DNA of 49,301 bases, from the NCBI GenBank assembly GCA_030431875.1, contig JAUIIG010000022.1, positions 1-49,301 on the forward strand, read 5' to 3'. The DNA comes from Alphaproteobacteria bacterium. Lineage in GTDB: Bacteria; Pseudomonadota; Alphaproteobacteria; Sphingomonadales; Sphingomonadaceae. The notes beneath the pieces were generated by a model, which saw nothing but the letters and a program-made list of their open reading frames with translations, did no database searches and was not told where the DNA came from. Positions within the stretch are counted from its first letter, which is position 1. Every line of letters starts with the position of its first letter. The position numbers and the translations under genes are program-made. Positions 9,810-17,305 of the stretch are shown here, one piece after another.

Positions 9810-10523
9810 GTGAGAGCCGTGGTTCCCGTTTCGTTCACATTCCCCTTTTGCGGCGACGAATTCGTCCTGACCAAGGCGAACGCGCTCTACTGGCCGCGCG
9901 AGCGGGCGCTGCTGGTGGCGGACCTGCACCTCGAGAAGGCGAGCTTTTTCGCCACGCACGGGCAGATGCTGCCGCCCTACGACAGTCGCGAGACGCTGGG
10001 CCGGCTGGCCGAAGCCGTGCGTACCTTCGATGCGCGGCGGGTGTTCACCCTGGGAGACAACTTCCACGATTCGGACGGCTCGCACCGGCTGGAGGAGCAC
10101 GCGGCGGGAATGCTCTCCGCCCTCACCCGCGTCACCGACTGGGTGTGGATCACAGGCAACCACGATCCCGCCATGGCCGCGAACAGCGGCGGCACCATTG
10201 CCGAGGAGCTGGAAGTCGCAGGGATGATCCTGCGGCACGAGGCCAAGCGCGGCGAGACGCGGCCGGAACTGTCCGGCCACTTCCATCCGCGCGTGCAGCT
10301 GACCGTGCACAAGCGCCACATCCGCCGCCCCTGCGCGGTGGTGAGCAGCGATGGTGCGGGCAGCGGGCGGATGATCCTGCCAGCTTTCGGCGCGCTGACC
10401 GGCGGCATGGATGCCAGCGACCCGGCGATCCTCGATGCATTGCAACCCGCCAGCAGGATTGACGCCGTGGTTCCGACCGCGACGAAACTTGCCCGTTTCC
10501 CACTGTGGCGGGACGCTGCCTAG
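9810..10523 (+). CDS. Metallophosphoesterase, PdeM-like DNA damage response endonuclease
   Basis: A calcineurin-like phosphoesterase of 237 residues if translated from GTG 9810; an ATG at 9771 would add 13 residues. Metal-binding motifs: VADLHLEKASFF (DxH), LGDNFHDSDG (GD..D), ITGNHDPA (GNHD), LSGHFHPR (GHxHP). The LTKANALYWPRERALLVADLHLEKA opening matches the PdeM family, which accompanies an ATP-dependent DNA ligase and exonuclease in other genomes; no ligase is in this window. GTG 9810 is favoured because family sequence begins around VVPVSFTF and because the ATG overlaps the hemF start. Its stop shares CTAG with the convergent gene. Confidence 0.83.
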   Translation: MRAVVPVSFTFPFCGDEFVLTKANALYWPRERALLVADLHLEKASFFATHGQMLPPYDSRETLGRLAEAVRTFDARRVFTLGDNFHDSDGSHRLEEHAAGMLSALTRVTDWVWITGNHDPAMAANSGGTIAEELEVAGMILRHEAKRGETRPELSGHFHPRVQLTVHKRHIRRPCAVVSSDGAGSGRMILPAFGALTGGMDASDPAILDALQPASRIDAVVPTATKLARFPLWRDAA

Positions 10524-11212
10524 GTGAGCCAGGCCAGGGCCCAGGCCGCATAGAAGCTGGCCAGCGCGGCGAGTGTCGCGGCATGCACCTGGCGCAAGGC
10601 CAGCCAGTCGTAAAGCAGCAGAGACATGAAGAGGAGGTGCCAGATGACGCCTTCCACCAGCCAGAACACCGGCTCGACCTCCGCTTCGGGCCAATGCGAC
10701 AGTGGACCGTAAACAAACGGATCGAGGCTGCGGGACAGCATCGGCTCGAGCATCTGCAGGGTGCCTGCCAGCACCAGCCGCTTGTGCCAATCCGCCCGGC
10801 GGCGCCAGCGCCAGGCCCAGAACAGCGCGGCAGCAAAGGCGATCAGGGCAATCCGGTTGTAGCGCACGAACGGGGGCATTTCCGACCAGTCGCGCCAGAC
10901 CACGGCAAACAACACTGCGGTGCTGACGACCAGGCCCGCACCGACAAGGAAGCCCCACTTGCCGATGCGCTGGTGCAGCGCGAACTTCCGCCACCGGATC
11001 AGCAGCGGCTGCAAAGCCAGCAACACCATCCACGCCAGCGCGAATAGCCCGTGCACCACGCGCACCGGATCGCTGTTGCTGGGTTGGCCAATGTCAGTGA
11101 AGAGGTTGTCACGGAAGGCGAACAGCGCGTTTGCCAGCAGCAGCGCGCCCACGACCCAGAAGTAGTTTCGCCGGTAAGCCGCGCCGAAACCGATGCCGGG
11201 TTGCGTTTCCAT
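10520..11212 (-). CDS. Polytopic membrane protein of unknown function
   Basis: A very hydrophobic protein of 230 residues with about seven membrane segments. Recognisable points: an early [18 protein letters not shown], a histidine in [38 protein letters not shown], and [13 protein letters not shown]. Several histidines at membrane boundaries and the LHQRIGKW segment recall small haem- or quinone-linked membrane proteins and DUF2306-like families, but I cannot assign it. GGGGAA lies upstream of the ATG. The stop shares CTAG with pdeM. Confidence 0.72.
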   Translation of the reverse strand: METQPGIGFGAAYRRNYFWVVGALLLANALFAFRDNLFTDIGQPSNSDPVRVVHGLFALAWMVLLALQPLLIRWRKFALHQRIGKWGFLVGAGLVVSTAVLFAVVWRDWSEMPPFVRYNRIALIAFAAALFWAWRWRRRADWHKRLVLAGTLQMLEPMLSRSLDPFVYGPLSHWPEAEVEPVFWLVEGVIWHLLFMSLLLYDWLALRQVHAATLAALASFYAAWALAWLT

Positions 11213-11344
11213 GGTTTCTCATTCCCCCGAGCCAGCCGCCATGCCTGTTACCACCCCTGCAGGGCCGTCCCAAGCCAATGCGCAGGCCCTCTAGCGTTCC
11301 CTCTGGGAAATCCCTACATAGCGCGCACGAACCACAGCAGAATC

Positions 11345-11349
11345 AGGAG
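11345..11349 (+). promoter_or_regulatory. Shine-Dalgarno AGGAG positioned for an ATA start of infC
   Basis: AGGAG sits 7 bases before ATA 11357 and 28 bases before the first in-frame ATG (11378). That spacing is what selects ATA as the start of infC. The known autoregulation of infC in enterobacteria through a non-canonical AUU start makes this plausible. Confidence 0.65.
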
Positions 11350-11356
11350 CGTTCAC

Positions 11357-11899
11357 ATACCTCGTCCACCCCGCCGCATGATGGCACCGCCGGTCAAATC
11401 CGGCCCGAAATATGACCACCTTATCCAATCCGACAAGGTTCGCGTGATCGACGATCAGGGCGAAAACCTTGGCGTGATGTACACCAATGAAGCGATCGAA
11501 CAGGCAGCCGAAGTCGGCCTGAATCTCGTCGAGGTTTCGCCCAATGCGAACCCGCCGGTGTGCAAGTTCCTCGATGTCGGCAAGTACCGCTACGAAGCCC
11601 AGAAAAAGGCCAATGCGGCGCGTAAGACGCAGAAGACGCAGGACATCAAGGAGATCAAGATGCGTCCGAACATCGACGATCACGATTACGATGTGAAGAT
11701 GCGCAACGTGAACAAGTTCATCGAAAACGGCGACAAGGTGAAGGTCACCCTGCGCTTCCGTGGCCGTGAAATGGCGCACCAGCACCTGGGCATGGACCTG
11801 CTCAAGCGCGTGCAGGACGACGTGGCGGAAATTGCCAAGGTCGAAGCCTTCCCGCGCCTCGAAGGCCGCCAGATGCTGATGGTGCTCGCACCCAAGTAG
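11357..11899 (+). CDS. infC: Translation initiation factor IF-3, probable ATA start
   Basis: IF-3 binds the 30S subunit, prevents premature 50S joining and proofreads the start codon. The protein shows [14 protein letters not shown], [15 protein letters not shown] sequence ([20 protein letters not shown]), [18 protein letters not shown], the linker region [16 protein letters not shown], and [16 protein letters not shown]. From ATA 11357 it has 180 residues, the length of E. coli IF-3; the first ATG (11378) would give 173. The residues between, [11 protein letters not shown], are a basic N-terminal tail in keeping with the family. IF-3 discriminates against non-AUG starts, so an AUA start implies autoregulation. 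ATG 11378 cannot be excluded. Confidence 0.93.
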   Translation: MPRPPRRMMAPPVKSGPKYDHLIQSDKVRVIDDQGENLGVMYTNEAIEQAAEVGLNLVEVSPNANPPVCKFLDVGKYRYEAQKKANAARKTQKTQDIKEIKMRPNIDDHDYDVKMRNVNKFIENGDKVKVTLRFRGREMAHQHLGMDLLKRVQDDVAEIAKVEAFPRLEGRQMLMVLAPK

Positions 11900-11908
11900 G
11901 GCCGCCCG

Positions 11909-11966
11909 GTCGGGAGCGACAGACAGCCCGAGCGCGAAAGCGGCACCGCGGCTGTCTCCTCCCGAC
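11909..11966 (+). repeat. Nested perfect inverted repeats after infC
   Basis: GTCGGGAG (11909-11916) pairs with CTCCCGAC (11959-11966); inside, AGACAGCC (11921-11928) pairs with GGCTGTCT (11950-11957). Together they make a long stem with a small internal loop just after the infC stop. There is no T tract, so it is either a Rho-type or structural 3' end or an mRNA-stabilising hairpin rather than a classic intrinsic terminator. Confidence 0.6.
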
Positions 11967-11989
11967 AAATCCCTCGCACTTTACCCCCT

Positions 11990-12011
11990 GCATGCCACAC
12001 CTATGGCATGC
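11990..12011. repeat. Inverted repeat upstream of the histidine kinase gene
   Basis: GCATGCCA (11990-11997) and TGGCATGC (12004-12011) form a perfect eight-base dyad around a six-base spacer, 91 bases before the histidine kinase start. Such a symmetric site is a candidate operator; it could also be a small hairpin. Confidence 0.45.
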
Positions 12012-12101
12012 GTTGCAGACAGCCAGCGTTCAAAAGGGGCCCGCTAACCGCCTCAAGCGCAGGTGCGGTCCGAAGCAGCCGGTAGTTCAAGGGGGAACGT
12101 C

Positions 12102-14000
12102 ATGCCAGCAGAGCAGCGCAGTACGGTCATGCCCGTAGCATGGTTGCGGGCGCTGCTGGCTGGTGCGCTGGGCGTGGTGCTGCTGCTGGGCAGCCAGATC
12201 CTGTCGGAAAGCCTGTCGCGCGCCGGACCCTATTCCTTCGATCCCGAACTGGTTCTCATCCTGCCCGGTCCGGAGGACGCGCCGCGGGCCGAGCCGCAGC
12301 AGGTGCGGCCCGAATACATCAACACGCCCGCCTATTTCTACGACGACCCTGCGGGCGATGGCGTGGGCGTGTTCCAGACCACCTTCGAATGGCACGAAGG
12401 TGACGGGCAGCAGGCACTGCTGCTGGCCTTCTACCGGCGGCTGGACGCGGTGGAACTCAACGGCAACCCGGTTGCCTTGCAGAACCTGCGCAACCAGTCG
12501 CTGTTCGGAGCCTGGCGCCCGGCCTCGATCCTGCTCGATGAAGAGCACCTGGTCGAAGGCACCAACACCCTGCGCATCACCGATCCGGGCGGGGTGCGCA
12601 AGGTGCTCTCGGCGTTCAAGGTCGTGCCCGCAGAAGAGGCGCAAAGGGCGGCCTTCATGGGCGAGTTCTTCGAGCTGCACCTGCCGCTGGCGGTGACCGG
12701 GATCATGCTGTTCGTCGCGGTGTTCTGCGCCTTCATCAACTGGTCGAAGGACGAGCGGCTACAGATCCGCTGCTTCATCGCCCTGCTGCTGGTCTGGTCG
12801 CTGCGCAATGCCATGGGGCTGGACCTGCTGCTGGCTGACCTGTCCAATCCGTGGCGCCTCTTTTCCGCCTACTGGATCGGCTTCGTGCTGGCAGGAGCCT
12901 TCGCGGCCTACTGCTTCTCCTGGGCGGGGCGCGACCGCCGCTGGGTCTGGGGCAGCTGGGCCGTCACGGCAGCTGCCATCCTGCTGACCCTGGTGCTGGG
13001 CTACGATGACGTGGAGGCCGCCTTCGCCAGTTCCTATGCAGTGGAGATCTGGTTGGTTCCGGCACTGGTGCTTTCGGGGCTGGCAATGGCCGTCCATGGC
13101 GAGACGACCGGTTCCAGCAAGCGCTTCGTGCAGCTGTTGCTGCTGGTCGGGGCCGGCACCGCGCTGTTCATCGACGTCATCGACGAACACTTCGATATCT
13201 CGCTCGGCCTCTTCGATCCGCAGCCGTTCATCTACTACGCCACGCCGCGCCACGGCCTGCTGCTCGCGCTCGGCCTGCTCGGCGCCATGGTGTACCAGCA
13301 GGTGCGCGCGCGCCAGCTGTCGGAGAACATGGCCGAGGAACTCAACCGCCAGCTGGACCTGCGCACCGCCGAACTCGACGAAGCCCACCAGCGCGAGAAG
13401 GGCCTGCTGCGCGACCAGGCACGGGTGGAGGAACGCCGCCGGATCATGCGCGACATGCACGATGGGGTCGGTTCCAGCCTGATGTCGCTGCTGCTGGGCA
13501 CCCGCAGCGGGCGCATGGACAAGGACCGGATGGCACTGGGCCTGCAATCGGCAATCGACGAGCTGCGCCTGATGATCGATTCGATGGATTCGATGGGCGA
13601 CAACCTGCACACCGCCTTCGCGCTGTTCTGCGAGCGGGCCAGGCGGCGCTGCGACGATGCCGGGTTCGCCTTCGAATGGTCCGACGAAAGCGACGGGGAA
13701 GCGCCGCCGCTCAGCGCACGCGATATCCTGCAGGTCTACCGTGTGCTGCAGGAGGCCGTCACCAATGCGCTGAAGCATTCGAGCGGCGACCGCGTGCACG
13801 CACGGCTGCTACCCGGTGCCATCGAGATTGGCGACAACGGCTCGGCCTTCGGGTCTCCGCGGCAGGGCGGCCGCGGACTGGAGAACATGGACGTTCGCGC
13901 GCAGTCTATCGGTGCCACGCTGACCGCCGGCCGGCAGGGCGAGGAGACGGTCGTCCGGCTGGAGCTTCCTCCAGCCGCAGCGGACCAGAGCGCGGACTAG
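12102..14000 (+). CDS. Membrane sensor histidine kinase, HisKA_3 (NarX/DesK) type
   Basis: A protein of 632 residues. N-terminal anchor at about 14-32; a periplasmic domain (about 35-190) of the beta-sandwich 7TMR-DISM kind; seven membrane segments between about 192 and 400; then a coiled coil (LSENMAEELNRQLDL). The HisKA_3 dimerisation domain has EERRRIMRDMHDGVGSSL with phospho-acceptor His453. The ATPase domain has the N box EAVTNALKH (551-559), DNGS (578-581) and GGRGLENM (589-596). GGGGGA precedes ATG 12102. Its partner should be a LuxR/NarL-type response regulator, but none is adjacent, so it is an orphan here. The stop shares CTAG with the convergent FadL gene. Confidence 0.9.
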   Translation: MPAEQRSTVMPVAWLRALLAGALGVVLLLGSQILSESLSRAGPYSFDPELVLILPGPEDAPRAEPQQVRPEYINTPAYFYDDPAGDGVGVFQTTFEWHEGDGQQALLLAFYRRLDAVELNGNPVALQNLRNQSLFGAWRPASILLDEEHLVEGTNTLRITDPGGVRKVLSAFKVVPAEEAQRAAFMGEFFELHLPLAVTGIMLFVAVFCAFINWSKDERLQIRCFIALLLVWSLRNAMGLDLLLADLSNPWRLFSAYWIGFVLAGAFAAYCFSWAGRDRRWVWGSWAVTAAAILLTLVLGYDDVEAAFASSYAVEIWLVPALVLSGLAMAVHGETTGSSKRFVQLLLLVGAGTALFIDVIDEHFDISLGLFDPQPFIYYATPRHGLLLALGLLGAMVYQQVRARQLSENMAEELNRQLDLRTAELDEAHQREKGLLRDQARVEERRRIMRDMHDGVGSSLMSLLLGTRSGRMDKDRMALGLQSAIDELRLMIDSMDSMGDNLHTAFALFCERARRRCDDAGFAFEWSDESDGEAPPLSARDILQVYRVLQEAVTNALKHSSGDRVHARLLPGAIEIGDNGSAFGSPRQGGRGLENMDVRAQSIGATLTAGRQGEETVVRLELPPAAADQSAD

Positions 14001-15277
14001 AGTTCGAACCCGACTTCGAGGCCGAAGGAGGTCTCGGCCAGGAAGACATTGGCCTCGCCGCCGCCATAGGGCGCGGGGATAGATCCTTGCCCCAGCACGT
14101 CGTTGCGCGGGGCGCGCATGGCGAAGGCAGTCACTTCGGTTCCGCTGTTCACGCGCCAGGTGGCACCCACGGTGAAGTGGTCCTGCACCACGCCGGGCGC
14201 GAGAATGTTGAGGAAGGTTTCCGACGACGGGACCGGGTTGTCCGAGCGGCCATAACCGGCGCGCACGGTCACCGCATCGCTGATGTCGTAGGCCGCGCCG
14301 AACTTCACCACGGTCACGTCGTCCCAACCGAAACCGGGGCCATTGGTGCCGCCGAAGGGAACGCCGGTGAACAGCACGCCGAGCGGGTTGCCGACCGAGT
14401 TCACGTCCGAATACTCGATGCGCTTGATGTCCGCCGCCAGCACCAGCCGTTCGGTTGGGCGGATCGCGATGCCCGCGCCATAGCTCGCTGGGACGTCAAA
14501 GCCGCCCTGGTCGGCGAAGAGGCCGGCGTAATCGTCGAACTCGGTCGCCCAGACCTCCGACTGGTAGAAGGCGCCGATGGCAATGTTCTCGGTCAGCTCG
14601 CCGTAGTAGCCGACACGGAAGCCCGCGCCGAACGAGACGTCGGTACCGTTGTCGGTAAAATTGGCCGGATCGGCAGACGCCTGGGTGAAGGGCTGGATGC
14701 CGCTGGCCCGGAAGCCCTGCACCATGCCGACCGCAGAAACGCCCAGCGAGTGGCCTTCGGAAAATTCATAGGCCAGCGTGGGCGCGATGAAGACCTGCTT
14801 CAGGTCCACGCCCGCTGCACCCTGCGCGCCGAAGGCGGCATAGGGATTGCCGTTGTCATAGTCGGTGTTCATCCCGCCGTTGCCATTGATGGTGAGCGAG
14901 AAGGTCAGGCCATCCGACAGCGGGCGAACGTAGCCGAATTCGGGCAGGATGAAGGGGTTCGCGCCGTTGCCGTCATAGGATCCATCCAGCCCCGCGCCGT
15001 TGCCTTCGATGGTCGCGCCGCGATCGGGCACGAAGACCTCGACCCCGAAATCCACGCGCGGGCTGTCGATGGCGCTGATCGTGGCGGGGTTGTTGGCCCC
15101 GGTCAGGGCGTCCTGCGGCAAGGCGATACCGACACCGCCCATGCCCTTGGCCTTGGCCCCGACACCGTTGAGGAAATAGCCATCAGTCGCGGCAGCAGGC
15201 GCGCTGGCGAGCGCGAGGACACCGGCACCGGCGAGAGCGGCGTTACGGAGCAATGTAAGGGTATGGGAAAAAGACAC
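13997..15277 (-). CDS. OmpP1/FadL family outer membrane protein
   Basis: A beta-barrel transporter of 426 residues for long-chain fatty acids or other hydrophobic compounds across the outer membrane. It has a signal peptide (ending SAPAAA), then the plug-like N-terminus TDGYFLNGVGAKAKGMGGVGIALPQDALTGANNPA, which is diagnostic of the family. Alternating aromatic strands run to the C-terminal FGLEVGFEL. The start is GTG 15277 with GAGG six bases upstream. A transport substrate cannot be inferred from context. Confidence 0.92.
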   Translation of the reverse strand: MSFSHTLTLLRNAALAGAGVLALASAPAAATDGYFLNGVGAKAKGMGGVGIALPQDALTGANNPATISAIDSPRVDFGVEVFVPDRGATIEGNGAGLDGSYDGNGANPFILPEFGYVRPLSDGLTFSLTINGNGGMNTDYDNGNPYAAFGAQGAAGVDLKQVFIAPTLAYEFSEGHSLGVSAVGMVQGFRASGIQPFTQASADPANFTDNGTDVSFGAGFRVGYYGELTENIAIGAFYQSEVWATEFDDYAGLFADQGGFDVPASYGAGIAIRPTERLVLAADIKRIEYSDVNSVGNPLGVLFTGVPFGGTNGPGFGWDDVTVVKFGAAYDISDAVTVRAGYGRSDNPVPSSETFLNILAPGVVQDHFTVGATWRVNSGTEVTAFAMRAPRNDVLGQGSIPAPYGGGEANVFLAETSFGLEVGFEL

Positions 15278-15403
15278 GGCGGACCTCGATATTAGGATGT
15301 TCTGATCTGTCCGCGCAGATGTGGCCGGAGGCCGGCAATTGAAACCTACCCTTTCTAGCGTAGTGCCAAGCTCAGCTTTGGCCGGCGATCAGGGGCGGGG
15401 AGA

Positions 15404-15778
15404 TCAGGGCTCCCACAGCTCCACCGGGTTGCCGTCGCAGTCGTGGACGCGGGCAAAGGCACCGACACCTTCCATGGCTTCGCGGTGGCTGACCTCCACG
15501 CCCGCCGCTTCCAGCCGCGCGAGCAGCGCATCGAGGCCTTCCACTCGCAGGTTGAGCATCACCTGCCGGTCTGCCGCGAAATAGTCGCTGTCGGCCTTGA
15601 AGGCGGCAAAGACGGTCGGTCCGGCATCCTGCATCCATACCCATTCGCCGTCAGGCGTGGGCTGGCCGCTTTCGGTGGCAGCGATGCCGAGGTGATCGTG
15701 GTACCATGCCGCCAGCGCCGCCGGGTCCGCCGAGCGGATGAACAGGCCGCCAATCCCCAGAACCTTGCCCTCTGCCAT
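15404..15778 (-). CDS. VOC superfamily protein (glyoxalase/bleomycin-resistance fold)
   Basis: A soluble protein of 124 residues. GIGGLFIRSADPAALAAWYHDHLGI is the first beta-alpha-beta module; GVGAFARVHDCDGNPVELWEP the last, with the usual metal-ligand Glu in VELWEP. Two adjacent ATGs exist (15781, 15778); AGGAG is three bases from the first and six from the second, so 15778 is taken. Members range over lyases, isomerases and dioxygenases, and the substrate is not deducible. Divergent from the DASS transporter. Confidence 0.86.
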   Translation of the reverse strand: MAEGKVLGIGGLFIRSADPAALAAWYHDHLGIAATESGQPTPDGEWVWMQDAGPTVFAAFKADSDYFAADRQVMLNLRVEGLDALLARLEAAGVEVSHREAMEGVGAFARVHDCDGNPVELWEP

Positions 15779-15841
15779 CATCAGCTCCTTGTAACACCTG
15801 CCCCGCTGCGTCAGGATTGACGCCTGAGGGAGGTAACACGG

Positions 15842-17275
15842 ATGACAGCCGCACGCATCGGCTTCTGGCTGGGACCGGCGCTTTTCGCGCTGACCGTGCT
15901 GCTGCCCGTGCCCGAGGGCATGTCGCCCCCCGCCTTCCACGTCGCCGGACTGGTCGGCTGGATGGCCAGCTGGTGGATGACCCAGGCCGTGCCGCTGACC
16001 GTCACCGGCCTGCTGCCATTCGTCGTGCTGCCCTTCTCCGGCGGCGGCAATGCCAACGAGGTGGCGAGCGACTATTATTCGCCGATCATCTTCCTGCTGC
16101 TGGGCGGGGCCTTTCTCGCGCTCGCCATCGAACGGACCGGGCTGCACAAGCGGCTGGCCACTTTCATCCTCGACCGGATCGGCGGGCGCGGCGGCGAATT
16201 CGGGCTGCTGCTGGGCTTCATGATTGCCGCGGCGATCCTCTCCAACATCATCTCCAACACCTCCACCACGCTGATCATGATGCCGATGGTGCTGGCCGTG
16301 CTCGCCGGGGGCACCATGGCGAGGGAAGATGGCGAAGTCTCGACCGAGGGGCTTTCCGGCGCGCTCCCCATGGGCCTCGCCTTTGCCGCAAGCATTGGCG
16401 GGCTCGGCACCATCATCGGCTCGCCCACCAATGCCATTGGCGTGGCGCTGCTGCGCGATGTCTCAGGGGTCGAGATCAGTTTTGCCAAGTGGGCCATGTT
16501 CGGCGTGCCCGTGGTGCTGATCGGCATCCCGCTGGCGGCGTGGATCATCGCCAGGGTGCAGGACATTGCCCACCACCCCTTCGACATTGCCGCCGCGCGC
16601 GACGCCATCGATCCGCACGGGCCGTGGACCGAGGCGGAGAAGCGGCTGGTGCCGGTGATCGCGCTCACCTTCGTGGCGTGGATGCTGCGCGGCTGGGTCG
16701 CGCCATACTTCCCGCCCGGCTCGCTGACCGACGGCACCGTGGCCATTGCTGCCAGCCTCGCCCTGTTCGTGCTACCCGACGGCACCGGCAGGAGGCTGCT
16801 GGCGTGGAAAGAGGCGGACCGCGCGCCATGGGGCGTGCTGCTGATGTTCGGTGGCGGGCTGGCGCTGGCAGGCGGCATGATGCGCACCGGGCTGGCAGAC
16901 TGGCTGGGCGAGGCCCTGCTGCCATTGTCCGGCCTGCCGATCATCGTGGTGGCGCTGGCGCTGGTCGCCATGGTGGTGCTGATCACCGAATTCGCCAGCA
17001 ATGTCGCCACCGCCAGCGGCATCATGCCGGTGGTCGCCGCGCTGGCCGTGGCGCTGGGCGGCGATACCGATACCGTGCTGCTGCTGGCCCTGCCGGTGGC
17101 GCTGGCAGCGAGTTGGGGCTTCGTCCTGCCTGCCGGCACCGGCCCCAATGCCATCGCCTGGTCGACAGGACGCCTGCAACTGCCCAAGCTGATCAAGGCG
17201 GGCCTCGCACTCGACGTCGCAGGCATATTCCTGATCGTCGGGGTCGTGTTTGCGCTCGCACCACTGGTGGGCTAG
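15842..17275 (+). CDS. DASS/SLC13 family anion:cation symporter
   Basis: An inner membrane transporter of 477 residues with about eleven hydrophobic segments. Signature repeats of the divalent anion:Na+ symporter family are visible: SNIISNTSTTLIMMPMVLA in the first half and TEFASNVATASGIMPVVAAL in the second, each with the SNT-like substrate/sodium motif; PAGTGPNAIAW ends the second hairpin region. Likely substrates are dicarboxylates or sulphate. GGGAGG precedes ATG 15842. The next gene follows after 30 bases and may be co-transcribed. Confidence 0.92.
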   Translation: MTAARIGFWLGPALFALTVLLPVPEGMSPPAFHVAGLVGWMASWWMTQAVPLTVTGLLPFVVLPFSGGGNANEVASDYYSPIIFLLLGGAFLALAIERTGLHKRLATFILDRIGGRGGEFGLLLGFMIAAAILSNIISNTSTTLIMMPMVLAVLAGGTMAREDGEVSTEGLSGALPMGLAFAASIGGLGTIIGSPTNAIGVALLRDVSGVEISFAKWAMFGVPVVLIGIPLAAWIIARVQDIAHHPFDIAAARDAIDPHGPWTEAEKRLVPVIALTFVAWMLRGWVAPYFPPGSLTDGTVAIAASLALFVLPDGTGRRLLAWKEADRAPWGVLLMFGGGLALAGGMMRTGLADWLGEALLPLSGLPIIVVALALVAMVVLITEFASNVATASGIMPVVAALAVALGGDTDTVLLLALPVALAASWGFVLPAGTGPNAIAWSTGRLQLPKLIKAGLALDVAGIFLIVGVVFALAPLVG

Positions 17276-17305
17276 CCTTTCGCGAAAGCTACCGGGGGGA
17301 AGCAG

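Noticed and set aside
11378-11383. ATG start for infC
   Set aside because: It is 28 bases from the only good Shine-Dalgarno; kept as an alternative, but ATA 11357 fits spacing and length better.
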